NCBI GenBank assembly: GCA_023213395.1
Contig: CM041465.1
Coordinates: forward strand, 160,029,741-160,093,740
DNA: 64,000 nt
DNA from: Cycas panzhihuaensis
Lineage: Eukaryota; Cycadophyta
Direction: 5' to 3'
The position numbers were made by a program, and so were the translations under genes. The notes under the pieces are model-generated. The model did no database searches. It saw only the letters and a list, made by a program, of their open reading frames with translations, and had not been told where the DNA came from. Positions 1 through 12,510 of the stretch are shown here, piece by piece (position 1 is the first letter of the stretch; every line of letters begins with the position of its first letter).

Positions 1-127
1 ACATCCTTTAAGATCCATTTTTCTTTAGGGTCAGAAGTGTAGGAGTCACACATGAAATCAAGCTCTCTCTTACCGTACTTTTATGTATCAACTAATCTAC
101 TTGTATATTTATTTCTATATTTTTTTC

Positions 128-655
128 TATAAGGGATTAACCTTGAAATGACTTGATCTTCTATTTTCCTTAATCAAGTAACTCTTCAATAATATATATT
201 AGTAAACTTCTTCTTTGTTTCATAAATTCATCTAACCGTAAATTTTCTTCATTGTATGGCCTTGCTCATCTTATGTAAGGTGGAAGTTATTTTTATGCTC
301 TACCAGATGTAAGAATACACCAATTTGGACCATTAGAGTAGTTAATTTATTTGTGTTTTGGTACACTTCAAGATGCTAGACTTTTTCTCGTAACACCTTA
401 ATCAATGAAATTATTATATTATTCTTGGATTTCATAATATAAAGCCAACCATATTACTTGGAGAGGTATACATAAGGAAGAATAGAGGAGCAAAAAAATT
501 ATAAGCGTATAAGGCAAATATAGTACAAAAATCCATAAACATCCTTGAGTTATAAAGAAATTAATTTATGGACATAAATTATAGAAGAAGATTCCTTTAA
601 GTAAAAGAATAAGTTTTTAACTTTCTAAGGACTAGTAGAACACTAAAAACATAAA
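128..655 (+). repeat. diverged 5' LTR-like direct repeat of an old outer element
   Basis: This stretch aligns by eye, with many substitutions and small gaps, to 10252-10885. Shared landmarks in the same order include the TATAAGGG/TGTAAGGG start, an AAGGTGGAAG motif followed by TTTTATGCTC, a TAATTTATTT block, the ATCAATG block and the final ACTAGTGGAACACTA-like block. A same-orientation pair about 10.1 kb apart fits the two LTRs of one old element. The terminal TG would have decayed to TA here. The internal region has been invaded by two copia elements. A dispersed repeat that happens to occur twice is the alternative. Confidence 0.55.
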
Positions 656-659
656 ATAT

Positions 660-957
660 ACAAATAAGATTACATGAATTGTTTACGAACATATTAGACT
701 CAAGAGAATATGCACTCATGATACTAGATTTGATGTGGAAACCCTTGCAAGAAAAATCCACCAAAAAATAATATAATATTTACATTTTTTCTAAATCTGA
801 ACTTAACTTTATAATGGACCTTAAATCTAGATTTATAGATCACAAGTGTCTTGAATATATATTAATTATATCCATTAGCTTATTTCATAATAATATTAAC
901 ATTATCTATACATTATCCACATATTAACATTAGTCAATATGTAATACCTTTCCAACA
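660..957 (-). repeat. 3' LTR of Copia-1 (minus strand)
   Basis: On the minus strand a purine tract (about 958-968, AAGAGGGGA) is followed at 957 by TGTTGGAAAGG, a typical copia LTR start. The far end is not sharply defined. A CAAGGGTTTCCAC motif near 735-750, common near the end of copia LTRs, supports the limits given. The LTR abuts the end of the outer direct repeat, so Copia-1 may have inserted in or beside that LTR. No partner LTR was found. Confidence 0.5.
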
Positions 958-959
958 TC

Positions 960-1515
960 CCCTCTTAATGTAAATATGGGCTCTTCCCAAGGCTTGGTCT
1001 ATCTCTTTATCCTTGTCGATAGATCCCCTCTTAAGGATAACCTCTCCCAATATGCATGAATATCGATGAAGTAATCTTCAATAAGAGTTTGGTAAACACA
1101 TCCTCAAGTTGATCTCCACTTAGACAAACTTCAACCTATATCTTCCCTGATTTGATCTACTTTTAGATGTAATAGTGATATGCCTCATATATACATGATT
1201 CTTTAGATGTTACTCCAATAGTCCCTATAACTATATAATACCCTCTCTACACCAACACTTAGTCCATAAAATTTAGCCATTTTCCTTTGACTAAATTAAG
1301 AGGTTGATTTACTTGAGCCATGTAGATCTCCTCTTCAAGTGTCCGTTAAGAAATGCTAATATCTCATTCATTTGATATGAGTTCTAATTATCTAAAGCTA
1401 CTAAATTAAGGATCAAATAAACTAATAACAACTTAGATATTGGTATAAATATCTCCTTATACCTAATTCATTCTTCTTGCTTGAAATCATATGTAAGAAG
1501 TTTTCTAATTTACAA
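960..1515 (-). pseudogene. Copia-1 pol remnant (RT and RNase H C-terminus)
   Basis: Decayed 3' part of a Ty1/copia polyprotein. Around 1310-1350 the minus strand reads AFLNGHL then, one base out of frame, EEEIYMAQ, the copia RT block after the first catalytic region. Upstream, near 1455-1500, a frame resembles the block normally ending in QKEGIDYKE. Near 1080-1115 it reads DQLEDVFTKLL, the C-terminal signature usually seen as DQLADIFTKPL. The segment between RT and RNase H is too short, so much of the RT palm and most of RNase H have been deleted or scrambled. Stops and frameshifts are frequent and nothing can be expressed. Assignment to copia is firm; the lineage is not. Confidence 0.6.
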
Positions 1516-4500
1516 ATTGACGAGGTTCTTGAGGGAAGTAAAAGACCCAAATCCCACATATCTCTCCTCCATTAATGTATCTCTTCATTGTGAATCTTAA
1601 CTTACTAAAATATTGGTGTCTATCATGAGCTTTGATCGGCATATTTATCCTTGCTCTTTAATCATCTTTTAGGTCTTCAACCATCACACTATAGTTCTCA
1701 ATGGTCCTCTTAGCTCATAATAAAACATGGGGTTGCAATCTATGTCTCTTTAAATAATGGTTTTTCATCATCACTCCCACTAAGTCCTACTTCTGTCTCA
1801 AATATAAGGTAAACAAACCTCCACACCTATTAAACCATGATTCATAAAGGGTAAGAAATGAAAGATAAAACTTGTATTTAGATGACACTCAATATGATAC
1901 ATTAATAACTCATCAACTTGATATCTAGACTGATCATGATGCTTTCCCCTTACAGATCATACTATTTGTAAGGTTTATTTCAAATATCCCATTCACTTTA
2001 AACTCTTGTAATCCTATTGCTGTGATCTTCATCTAAGATGTGTGTACTCCAATGAACTTTAAGAATCAAATGGAAGGTTTCTGACTAGTCTAACATAACA
2101 CAAGGGATATGCCATGAACAACCTCAATAGGGTACTAATAAAATAATTGTTGTAATATCTTTTGATAAAAAACATAGGAGGTAAACTTTATAATGCACTA
2201 AATACCTCCATATCTACATCATAGGACATGTAACTCAATCTAACTAGGATACACGAGACAACTAACTCCCATTCCATATCATGATAAAGGCAGAATTAAT
2301 TTTAAGGCTTCTCATCATAGACCTTTCTATTTATACTTTAATTTTATCAAACACACTATTGGTTCTACATCAGACTTGTTTCGATATATACACATTAAAC
2401 TAGCATCAAATAGGCCATAAACCCTCATGTTAACATCAATTCAACCACCCAAAGTATAACTATCCACTATATGGATAACTACTCATACAAATGGACCAAT
2501 AACACTACAAATTCTAAACCTTTTTCCACACATCTGATGTAAAAGAACTTGATATAATCCATGAAAAAAACACACCATTACTTTATAATGAATAAACCAT
2601 AATGATATAACATATGTGCAGTGATCCAAAACCACTCAATAAAGTTTGCTCTATAGGCCAAGTATCTTTATCAAACTTGCTCTTCTCTCGCCCTTCTATT
2701 AATTAATAAACATAAATTAACATTGATAGCTTACTCACTCGTTCCTATATGCCCTTTCTCATCCATTTTTGCCTATCAAACTCTTTTATGCAAAGAGCTT
2801 ACAATTGCCTAATATTTACCCACTTTGCCCAAAATAGTCACCAATAGAGTGCCAACACTCACTTTACTATTAAATCTTCACCATATACATGTCATATAAT
2901 GCCATTATACTCAATATATAACTAAAAATATACATGTCCACTTGCACAAATAAAGGCAATTTAATATGTCAAAGGCTAAAATATTAATCAACTCACCAAA
3001 TACATAGGTGACCTTTCTTATATATATGTATCAAAAACTACAATCACTCTCCAAAGCATATGGAATAAATGATGAATGATATGATATTATATATCACACG
3101 TGTCTTTGTATTAACTCAATGTGACTTAATACACTCCATTTAGGCAACTTTACTAATAATAAAGTGACTTTGTAAAATTAATTAATTTTGAAATAACTAG
3201 AAAATAATATAACAAAATAAGGGCACACTCTAATAAATATTGATGACTTTGGAAATATTAATCAAAATAGATTAATATATTTGGGAAACCTTAATATATT
3301 AAATATCAACTTCATTCAAAATCATTTCTAGGCAATGGTGATCAAATATGTTAAATGAGTAAACTATGGTGATGATAAAACAAGGTGATTAAATATATTA
3401 CTAAAAGTAATAATAATATATTGCACATAGGTGACAATATTTGGCAATTGGGCATATAATTACATAACACAATATTGAAAATATATCACGTAAGGAATAT
3501 ATCTATAGGCAATGTCATTCAATTGACATGTAGGCTAATATTTATTTCTGCCATGAAAGCATTATCACACAATCATCATGTAGCTAAATTAGATTGATGT
3601 AGATTGGTTGGCAAAGAAAAATACAAAAACTTCAACATAGATTATGTAAAACATTAAACAGTACTACCTATAACTTCATTTTTAAGCAAGAAAATAATTT
3701 GGTTAAATATTTCATTCAAAACCCTATGTTCTGAGGGTTAAATTATTAATTTTTTTCTTATTATGTATGGTTAGATGTTAAATATTATTAAATTTGGTTA
3801 ATTATTTTTGCAAATACAAAAAGATTTTAATCTAACTAATTAAATTTTTAGGTCTGCTAGCCCCCTTCCTGCTAGCCCTTGGTCATATTAGCCCCACATT
3901 TGACCTCTATTTAGTTTATAGAAGGGGCTTAACCTCTATTTTCTAGCCCCTCTCTATTTTTTAAATAGGGTACCTGTATATTTTTAGGTATAACTTCTTC
4001 ATCTAGACTTAAAATTTAGTTTAATAAGTTGTGTTGGATTCCTGATTCAGACACGAATATTTTGACTAGTCACTCAAGTAATTTGGATACCATCCTGATG
4101 AGTAAAACCTCATGTAAAGTTAAGCATCCAATCATGACCAGGTAAATTAAGTTATGACCAAAACTAATAATTTTTTTAATATTTTTTAAAGATTATTACT
4201 TTAATTTAATATACATTTAATCATTTGTCAAATTTGTTAATTAACTACATCATTTTCTTATATAATTTTTAATAAATTCATGCAGTTTATTAAGTAAACA
4301 ATTAAATCATTATTTCATTATTATTTGATGCAAATGATATTATAAATATACAAATACTTATATATTTGATCTAATTTTTTAAGTGTATGATTAAATTTAC
4401 ATCTTTTGATTATTAGCAATCAACTTTTAATGTGGTCTATTTCTTTGTGTTATTTATAAAAATTAATAATATAACTACATTTATTCATACATACTTACTT

Positions 4501-4645
4501 TGTAATTAATCAATGATATTTTCTCTTAACTAAAATCAAATGTTATGATTATCTTGAATTGTGGATTAATATTTCCTTTGATACCTTCTCATTACCTTAA
4601 ATTTCCATCAAAGAGAATATCTCATTATAGGTTTCTTGCCTAATA
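1516..4645. other. AT-rich non-coding stretch, no gene recognised
   Basis: No reading frame longer than about 60 codons and no conserved protein motif was recognised on either strand. The first kilobase may be further decayed Copia-1 sequence, since it continues that element's upstream side, but no catalytic motif could be read. The 5' LTR and primer-binding site expected for Copia-2 should lie in the last few hundred bases; neither is recognisable. Confidence 0.5.
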
Positions 4646-4659
4646 TAGCACTCATACTA

Positions 4660-5572
4660 GGGACAACCTCCTATATTCCAATTCCAGTATTAACTGGCTA
4701 AAATTATATTGACTAGAAAGTTAGAATATCAAACTACCTCAAGCAACAAAAGCTTTGATGGCATGTAATAGGAGAGTTTATAAAACCTATAGACAAACAT
4801 CAAATGCATATATGGTATACTTGATAAATTGTGATGGAACCCTAGGCACCATCTTAACCTCTCTCTTGCCAGACATAAGTAGATAGTTCTTTGACACAGA
4901 TGATCTTGCCATATTTTGGGCCAAGCTTAAGGAGAAATATGATAAGGTAGATACACAACAACATGTTATTCTCAAACAAAAGATGTGTGACCTTAAGTAT
5001 GAAGATTTTTCTAGAGTTGAAGACTTCTTAACAAACCTTTAACTCATAAATATAGACTTAGGAAATTGTATAAAATCTTCAACAAAAATAGATGACAAAA
5101 TTATAACTACTACTTATGAAAAAGACAATGATACATTTATCTATCTAGCTATTAATAAACTTATTAAACACTTTAATCAATACAAAGTTGTTAGGCAGTA
5201 GTGTGGTCATCCACCAATCACATTTAATTAGTTAACAAACTAACTAATTGAATTCCAAACTATGTTGATATAGACTAGAAAGATACAAGATCCTCCCTAG
5301 GCTCTATTTTCTAAGTTCAAGCCATAAAATAAATAAAAAAATCAAAAACCTCATAGAGGTTCTATATCAAATAATTATAATTAAAATTCTAAGAATTCAA
5401 GGCCACCTAAAAATTAAAATTCATTTAAACCAACATTTTAGAAAATGAATAATTTTAATTCTAATAATAATCAAAACATCAATTGTGCTTACTATCACAA
5501 AAAGGGGCATACAATATACGTTTGTAAGAACAAAATTACTTTTGAAACTTGGAAAGCTTCTAAAGGGATCTA
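4660..5572 (+). pseudogene. Copia-2 gag
   Basis: Nucleocapsid/capsid polyprotein remnant. Near 4680-4760 the frame reads PVLTGxNYIDxKVRISNYL, like the N-terminal block of plant copia gag. It is followed by a UBN2-like capsid region (for example DDLAIFWAKLKEKYD near 4900). At 5484-5525 lies a CX2CX4HX4C zinc knuckle in which the second Cys is Tyr (CAYYHKKGH). Several stops interrupt the frame. The Cys-to-Tyr change would destroy zinc binding. The true start codon is not identifiable. Confidence 0.7.
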
Positions 5573-7260
5573 ATCATGATCCCATAACTCTAATAACTCT
5601 TTAACTACCATCACATCTACTTTTTTTACTCATATTTCTAAATAACCTTTATAAATCCTAGATTCTGGTGCTTCCCACCATATGATAGGACACCATGAAT
5701 ATCTAACTACCTATCAATATGATCTTAATTCTAAAGAGATCTCTTTTGAAAGTGGCTCTTAATTCAAACTTAAAGGTACAAGTAATATTATCTTAAAATA
5801 TGGTTCAATCAAAGATGTATTCTATGTTTCAGGTTTTCTTCCTAATCTTCTATTTATTTATCAAATTTGTTAAGAAGACCTTGTTGTTAAATTCTAGAAA
5901 ATTAAATTTATTACCAAACAACCTTTCAATAGATTCAAAATTATTAATTTAAGACCTTCTAGTCATAAAATCTATTTGTATAATTTAATAAATCTAAATC
6001 AATATAAAACTAAACCCTTCACTACCTTCTTTGTAAAATATGATCCTGTAAGTAAACTCTAGCATGCACGGTTTAGCCATATAAGTTATGGCAAACTACG
6101 ATACTTAAAATAACATGATATGGTTCATGGACTTCCTCCCTTTTCAATAGTTTATAGTGTTTATGAAGCCTATGTTATAGGTAAACAACATGTAGATCCT
6201 TTCCCTTAGCAAACTTTGTTTGAGTAAAATCATCACTCAAAATCATGCATTTAGGCATCTATGGTCCCTTCCAAGTACCATCATACTCTAGAAGCAAATA
6301 CTTTGTTATCTTCATTGATGATTTTTCTAGAAAATGTTAGGTTTTTATACTCAAAACAAGAAGTTAAGATTTTAATACTTTTATTGAATTTAAAACATTA
6401 GTTGAAAACTAATCTAATTCAAAAATTAAAAGTTTTAGATCTGATAATGCTAAAGAATATTTAAATAGTGAGTTTACTTTATTCTGTAAGAAGCATAAAA
6501 TATGATTTTAACATTCTGTCACTTATACTCCCAAATAAAATGGTGTTGTTGAATACATAAATTATACTTTAGTCAAAATGACATGATGTATATTATATGA
6601 AAAAGGTCTTGACTTAAAGTTATGGGCTGAAGTAATTGCCTATTTCAACTTTTTGTTAAATTAGTTACTAAGTAAATACTTATAAAATATTACACCAAAA
6701 TAAATATGGTGTAGTCATAAACCTTTCGTAAAACATCTAAAAGTTTTTGAAAGTACTACTTGAGTACATATTCCTAAAGAAAAGTATAAGAAAGTAGACC
6801 CTAAAAGCTCTAAATTCATCTTCATTAGATACAATGAATAAAGCAAATCATATAGGTTACTAGATCCCATCACATATAAAATCATAATTCTGTATGATCT
6901 TATTTTTTATGAAGAGGGATCTTCATCAAATGTAAATCAAATAGAAATTCCTATTAAAAGTTTGTTAACTAATAATTACTTAACATACTCTTTAGATAAA
7001 TAAGTTGGTGATGAAGTAATTGAAAACTTATCCACTCAAGTCCAAAATTGGACCTCAACCAATTCTGATACAACTGATCCTTCTAATCAACCTTCCACTT
7101 CTGATTCTTCTTCAAGAAATAAACAATTAGTTAGGGCTCAAAAAATACTTTGGCTACTAGTTCTAATGCTGGTGATTCATTGGATACTAAGAGAACTAGT
7201 TCACATAAACTATAAACTAACTTTATATTAATGGACAAAGTAATGGCTAGTAATGATCCT
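5573..7260 (+). pseudogene. Copia-2 protease and integrase
   Basis: Protease: LDSGASHHM at about 5657-5685 keeps the D-S-G catalytic triplet. The GAG-pre-integrase region and HHCC area follow (HARFSHISYGKLRYL at about 6064-6110). The integrase core shows FIDDFSRK near 6311-6338 and a good second-Asp motif RSDNAKEYL near 6437-6465. The catalytic-Glu region reads NGVVEY near 6540-6556, preceded by a stop where a glutamine is expected. A serine/threonine-rich linker (about 7040-7130) leads to RT. The frame is broken by stops and frameshifts throughout. Confidence 0.75.
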
Positions 7261-8790
7261 AAAACTTATAAAGAAGCTAGCCATAACCCTATATGGAAAC
7301 AAGACATGCAAGTTGAATTTGATACTTTTTAGAGAAACTCAACTTGGGATTTAGTTCTATTACCTCTATGTAAAAAATTAGTATACTGTAAATAGGTTTA
7401 CCACACCAAATATAACTTAGAAGGAGTAATAGAAAAACATAAGGCTTGTTTGGTTGCCAAAGGTTTTTCTTAGATTGACGATATTAATTACACCAAAACC
7501 TTTACTCCTGTCATAAAACTGAATACAATTAAAACTATTATTGCTCTTGTAGCCAAATTTAACTAGCAAATACATCAAATGGATGTAAAGAGAATTGTCT
7601 TAAATGGCGATCTTAATGAAGAAATGTATATGTCTTAACTACTTGGTTTTGTATCTAACCCCAATCTTATTTGTAAACTTAAAATATCTCTATATGGTCT
7701 TAAATAAGCCCTTAGGGCTTGGTACATTAAGATTGATAATTACCTTCTTCAAAATGGATACACTAAATATATTAGTTATCCTAATCTTTATTTCAAATTC
7801 CAAGATGATAATATTACCATTTTATGTCGATGATATTATAATAACTGAATCTCTACTTCCTCATATTCATCAATTAAAATCTATTTTAATGAGTAAATTT
7901 GAAATGACAGACTTAGGTCTTTTATATTATTTTCTTGGCCTACAAATCAGTTAATTAGAATAAAAAATATCTATTTCTTAACCTAAGTACATTATTGATC
8001 TAGTAAAAAGATTCAATATAGAAAATACAAATCCAACCCCAACCCCTCTACAATTAGATATAAAGTTATCAACTAATTATCAAACTCTACCTTATGATTC
8101 CATATTATATCATCAGTTAATAGGTAGTCTTATTTACCTAACCCACACTCACCCAGATATCTCCTATATTGTTGCCTTGTGTTCCAAGTATATATAAAAA
8201 CATCATGATTCATATTGGGAAGCAACTAAATGAATCTTATATTACCTTTAAGGTATAATTTATCATGGTCTCACCTATAACTTTTATAATACTAACTTAA
8301 GTTAATAAGATATATAGATTTAGATTAAGTAGGTGACTCTAACAATCATAAATCTATAGCTAGTTATGTCTTCTTCCTTGACTCTTCACTGATCACTTGG
8401 TTTATCAAGAAGATGTAATCATTATGATTATCTATGATAGAAGCCAAATATTAAGCCTTAGTAGAAGCCAGCAAAGAATCTCTTTAGATTAAAACCTTAT
8501 TAAGTGAACTTAGTTTATTTCCTAACTCTTCCATTTAAATAAATATTAATAATTAGGGTGTAATATCTATATCTACTAATCCTATAGCATATTATAGAAC
8601 TAAGCGCCTATAATTACATTGGTATTTTATTTGTAATCTTGTTAATAACAATACTATAAATTTATGTTATTGTCCTACATATTTGTAGATTGGTGATATT
8701 GTAACAAAGCCATTGATTGAAGTAAAGTTTGTATAGCTACAAAAATTATTAAAGATTAATGAAGTCTTCATTAAAGGGGGGTTACCGTCC
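7261..8790 (+). pseudogene. Copia-2 reverse transcriptase and RNase H
   Basis: The RT catalytic block FYVDDIII is intact at 7821-7844 (YVDD 7824-7835). Upstream, MDVKRIVLNGDLNEEMYM (about 7579-7632) matches the copia block before it. Downstream are FEMTDLGLLYYFLGLQI and LIGSLIYLTHTHPDISY. RNase H follows, with SIASYVFFLDSSLITW near 8350-8400, a block equivalent to the usual STEAEY motif near 8440, and GDIVTKPL near 8690-8716. The longest uninterrupted stretch is about 116 codons (7604-7954). Stops sit at conserved Gln and Trp positions. Copia family membership is certain; the element is inactive. Confidence 0.82.
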
Positions 8791-8860
8791 TAAAGTCTAT
8801 ATCATCTTCTTCTTTATCTTCTACATATTCTATTATACAAAAGTTGATATTAAAGGGAGA

Positions 8861-9277
8861 TGTTAGAAATATTTACCCTCATGTAAACGTTTACACTTAA
8901 CTATTATACAATATATTTGTTTATTAAAGTTAATATGTTATTATTAAAAGTTTGGTAAAATGGACAACTTTCCATTTCAACAAAGTTCTCTTAAATAATT
9001 ATTCAAGAATCTTTCAAGCATGTTTGGCTTGGAGGTTTATGAGGCTCATTGATTGTATCTACATAGATAGAAGGTTTATAAAACCTAAGAGAGAGGATGA
9101 GATCCTCAACAATATCCAATGTATTAATTTCATTATTACAATAAAATTATACTATTTATGAGGTGGTTTTTTAATCCCCTATAGGGGTTTTCCACCTACA
9201 ATATTTGGTGTTATTTGTTATTGATGATATGTTGATTAATATAGAATAACTGCTCTACTCTAACCCTCTCTCTAACA
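8861..9277 (+). repeat. Copia-2 3' LTR with upstream polypurine tract
   Basis: Begins TGTTAGAAAT directly after the purine tract AAAGGGAGA (8852-8860) and ends TCTCTAACA, giving the TGTTAG...CTAACA inverted termini usual for copia LTRs. A TTTTCCACC motif near 9188 resembles the U5 end of many copia LTRs. No matching 5' LTR was found, so element age cannot be judged from LTR divergence. Confidence 0.65.
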
Positions 9278-10251
9278 AACTCAAAGGACTAAAATATAAA
9301 CACGAGCAAGCACTAGAAGGGTTAATAAATCAATTATTGTAAAATGGTTCCATGAACAAAATTATAGATTTCTTGAGAAGACAGGTAAATACAATGATCC
9401 ATACCATGTATACTAGGTACTTTACATTTGATGATTGGGTTCCTTTATATGCTAAAGGATTTTGATCTTTGTACAGTACACAATGCAATAATTTCTATGG
9501 TTTTGAATAAGAAAAGAGAACATATAGATTTTCATATAAATGATGTCATTCAAGCATGTAATCTATGTAATGATATAACATTACCAAATGTTATAAACTT
9601 GAAGTGTAGTCTAATGAAATTAATTTTATCTCTACAACATCTTTTGTAGGGCATGGAACTAATGATATTGAACATACAAGGCTTGCATCTTTAACTACCT
9701 TCAATTTAGTCAAGATTCACTAACAACTACTTCCATTTGTTTCAATAATAATGGGGAGATTCTGACAATTTCTATAATGGATAGTAAAATTTAAATGTTT
9801 CACATGTTCATTGGTTTACAATAATAGATTAGCTAACTAATAATATAATAGTTAGTTGAGTCAAAATTTGGACCTTACATTGTTAATTTTAGTAGTATTA
9901 TATTTCTTAGATTCAAGTTTCTGATAATGACAAACCCTTAAAGCTTCTAACAGTAGTTTAAAACAAGGGAAATAACAATAAGGACTTGCTTAGCCACAAG
10001 ATTAAAATTTGTTAAAATTCATTAACATCAAGAGCTATAGAGAATGTTTTGGTTTCTAAAACCAATATGGCTAAAGATACTAATTCAAGACATGAAAGGA
10101 TTGGGCGTCTCGCCAATTTAAGGGGTAGGTTGGTTTCAAGAAATAATACAACTACCATTGGTAAATTTTCTAGTAGAATAAATCAAAGTATACATTTATT
10201 TGTAGCAGAATGAAGCACATCAAGATGATGTTTCTGTGAAGGAGAGTAGGA
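9278..10251 (+). other. internal 3' region of the outer element, function unknown
   Basis: No known domain. Two short open frames are visible: 9428-9649 (73 codons) and about 10033-10212 (ending in SIHLFVAE), neither with a recognisable motif. The segment ends in a purine-rich run (about 10238-10251, GAAGGAGAGTAGGA) directly before the 3' direct repeat, the position expected for a plus-strand polypurine tract. This is consistent with a non-autonomous or very old LTR element; coding capacity is unproven. Confidence 0.4.
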
Positions 10252-10885
10252 TGTAAGGGCCTAACCCTATACTAACTTTATATTTTATCTTCCTTGGCTA
10301 TGTAAATCTTTAATGATGTATATAAGTAAACTTCTTTAACATTTATAGCTTTGTATGAAAGTAATTTTCTTTCATTATATAACCTTGTTCACCCTACATA
10401 AGGTGGAAGCTTATTTTATGCTCCACTAATTGTGAGGGTGCACCATTTAGTTTTGATCTTATTAATCCCATATAAGGCAGAATCTATTTCCATGCCTTAC
10501 AAAGTATGATGATCCACCAATTTTGATCATTATAGTACTTAATTTATTTATGTTGTGTTATGTTTTAAGGTGTTGGATATTTTCTTCTAATACCTTGATC
10601 AATGTAATCATTATATTGTTTGTAACTTGTAAAACACAAAAGCTAACCAAATTACTTGATAGGACGTATATATAAGGGAGCATATGATATAAATGAGGGA
10701 GGAATAAAGGGGAAAACTAATTATAAGGGTAGAAGATACATACATTATAGAAATCTATAAACATCATTTAGATATAAAGAGATTAATTGATGGATATAAT
10801 TTACAGAAGAAGATTCTACCAAATGAAATAACAAGTGTCCAGCTTTCTAATGACTAGTGGAACACTAGAAATAGATACTAAAATG
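10252..10885 (+). repeat. diverged 3' LTR-like direct repeat of the outer element
   Basis: Starts TGTAAGGGCC immediately after a purine tract and aligns along its length to 128-655. It is longer than its partner mainly because a segment of roughly 75 bp is duplicated within it: the ACATAAGGTGGAAG...CACCATTT block near 10394-10460 recurs, changed, as ATATAAGGCAGAAT...CCACCAATTT near 10471-10520. Confidence 0.55.
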
Positions 10886-10939
10886 AAAAGTTATGAAAGT
10901 ATAAAGTGGATCCTCAAGTAAAAAGTTCTTTGAGTGTAA

Positions 10940-11275
10940 GCCTCTTACAATTTCATAAATGGGCAAGTGAATAGAAAATTTCAATTAACTCGCTCTAAAA
11001 TTATGAAGTGGAGAGATACAAAGGCAAGTGTTTGCAATTTTATAAATGAGTAAGTAAGCAAAGCCTTTCATATACCCAATCTTGAAATTATAAGAAAAGA
11101 TATATAAAGGAGGCCTCTTAAAATTTCATAACTGATGACTAGGGTTGCTTGAGTACACTTGTGTAATTGTAAAACAAAGGATGACACCTCATGATTTCAT
11201 GAATGAACAAATGAATAGACTCTAATCATACAAAGGAAAGTCTTGCAAGCTCACAAATGAGTCCCTTAGAGCCAA
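10940..11275. repeat. degenerate tandem repeat, about five units
   Basis: A motif like TGCAATTTCATAAATGAGCAAGT recurs near 10947, 11032, 11117, 11188 and 11244, spaced about 85, 85, 71 and 56 bp. Flanking words (GCCTCTT, GAATAGA, AAAGC) also recur. The units are highly diverged. There is no coding potential. Confidence 0.45.
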
Positions 11276-12310
11276 ACAACCACTAAGAAGTCATGGAAAT
11301 ATAAATACAAAAGGATAGATGACAAAACTTCATAATTTTGCACATAATTTCCTTAATAGTATTTGAATCATGTCAAACTAGCCTTGCATGGATTAAACTA
11401 AGAGCATCTAGATGCCTAAGTAAGTAGAGACTATTTAAAAATTTTGTATGAGGGAGTGTCTTTAGTAATGGAAGGAGTGAGTAATTGACAATTATTCTAA
11501 TGTCAATAATTGTAAGAATTTTTAAAAGCTACTATTTCTACTATTCTACCTACTAATCTTAGATTCTTCATTTAATTTTAATGACATTTATGATAGAGAA
11601 TTGAATCATGCATGGGACGAGGTATAGTCTAGAAAGTATAAAAATGAAAGTATCTTTTTTGTCTCATAATCTTCTCTTTAGTTTCTAAAATGTAGGAGGT
11701 GTTTTACATGTTAAAATATAGGTTTTGTAAAGGAATAAATGAGCAACCAATAAAATTTTGAGGGGCTTAAACTTGTATTTTGACTCTAAGTTTTAGGGAT
11801 ATGGTAGATGGAAGGTGTCTAAAACTAATGATAGAGTTCTTATGAGTTATCTATAGTTACATCAATAGTTATTCTAAGCCAAGAAACAAAACTTATACTC
11901 TCTATTTATAGTGAGACATTTTGGAAATAGTGATATATCCTAGAGGAATTTACTACAAGATTTAGGTAAGTGGATAAGAAGATATGCTATGGTTATTATT
12001 TAGTTATTGGCTATTTTATATCCAATTTATAAGAGGTGTTATGGTCTAGTGATGCATTTCCAAAAGAGATTATTTCGATAGATTTGAGATAGGGTTGTGT
12101 GATTTACCTATGCTCTAGTTGTCATTGTTAAATACACTTCCAGAGTAGATTATTTAGAAAGTTTTAAGGGACTTATCATCTAGGAAAAGGTTGGTATCTC
12201 ATAGTGACCAATACCATCCCATGAAAGGATATGATTAGTAGTGTCATCAGCATATGTATTATCTACTATTTCAATCTCCTTAGACTGCTTTATTGGTGTT
12301 AAAATTTATT
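11276..12310. other. non-coding stretch, nothing recognised
   Basis: AT-rich sequence without a domain, repeat or RNA gene that I could support on either strand. Confidence 0.5.
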
Positions 12311-12510
12311 TATAGTTTAAAATAGACTATTGAGTGTATCTCCTCTATGCTCTGGGTATGATTGTTACAAAGCAATATAGATGTTAAGTATGTCTCCCTA
12401 TCAGATAAACTATAGTTTGAGATAGGATACTAATTGTATCTTCCTTATACTCTAGGTATGATTATTATGAAGGACCGTGGATGTTAAGTGCCTCCCCATT
12501 TCCTTTGAGA
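12311..12510. repeat. tandem duplication, two 100-bp units
   Basis: The first unit starts TATAGTTTAAAATAG at 12311 and the second TATAGTTTGAGATAG at 12411. They share the internal words TATGCTCTGGGTATGATT / TATACTCTAGGTATGATT and ATGTTAAGT followed by CTCCC. The period is exactly 100 bp. A weaker related stretch precedes it near 12090-12160. Confidence 0.6.

Larger units (their letters stand above)
4650..9277 (+). mobile_element. Copia-2, degenerate Ty1/copia retrotransposon
   Basis: Plus-strand copia element with domains in the order gag, protease, integrase, RT, RNase H, then a purine tract (8852-8860) and a 3' LTR (8861-9277). Gag, the zinc knuckle, DSGA protease, integrase SDN motif, YVDD RT and the TKPL RNase H end are all readable. 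Dozens of in-frame stops interrupt it, many at expected glutamine positions. The 5' LTR and PBS are missing or decayed beyond recognition. It lies within the outer direct-repeat pair and is therefore younger than that element. Confidence 0.8.

Noticed and set aside
10940-11275. CRISPR-like array
   Set aside because: Repeat units are diverged, spacing is irregular, and the genome context is a plant nucleus.
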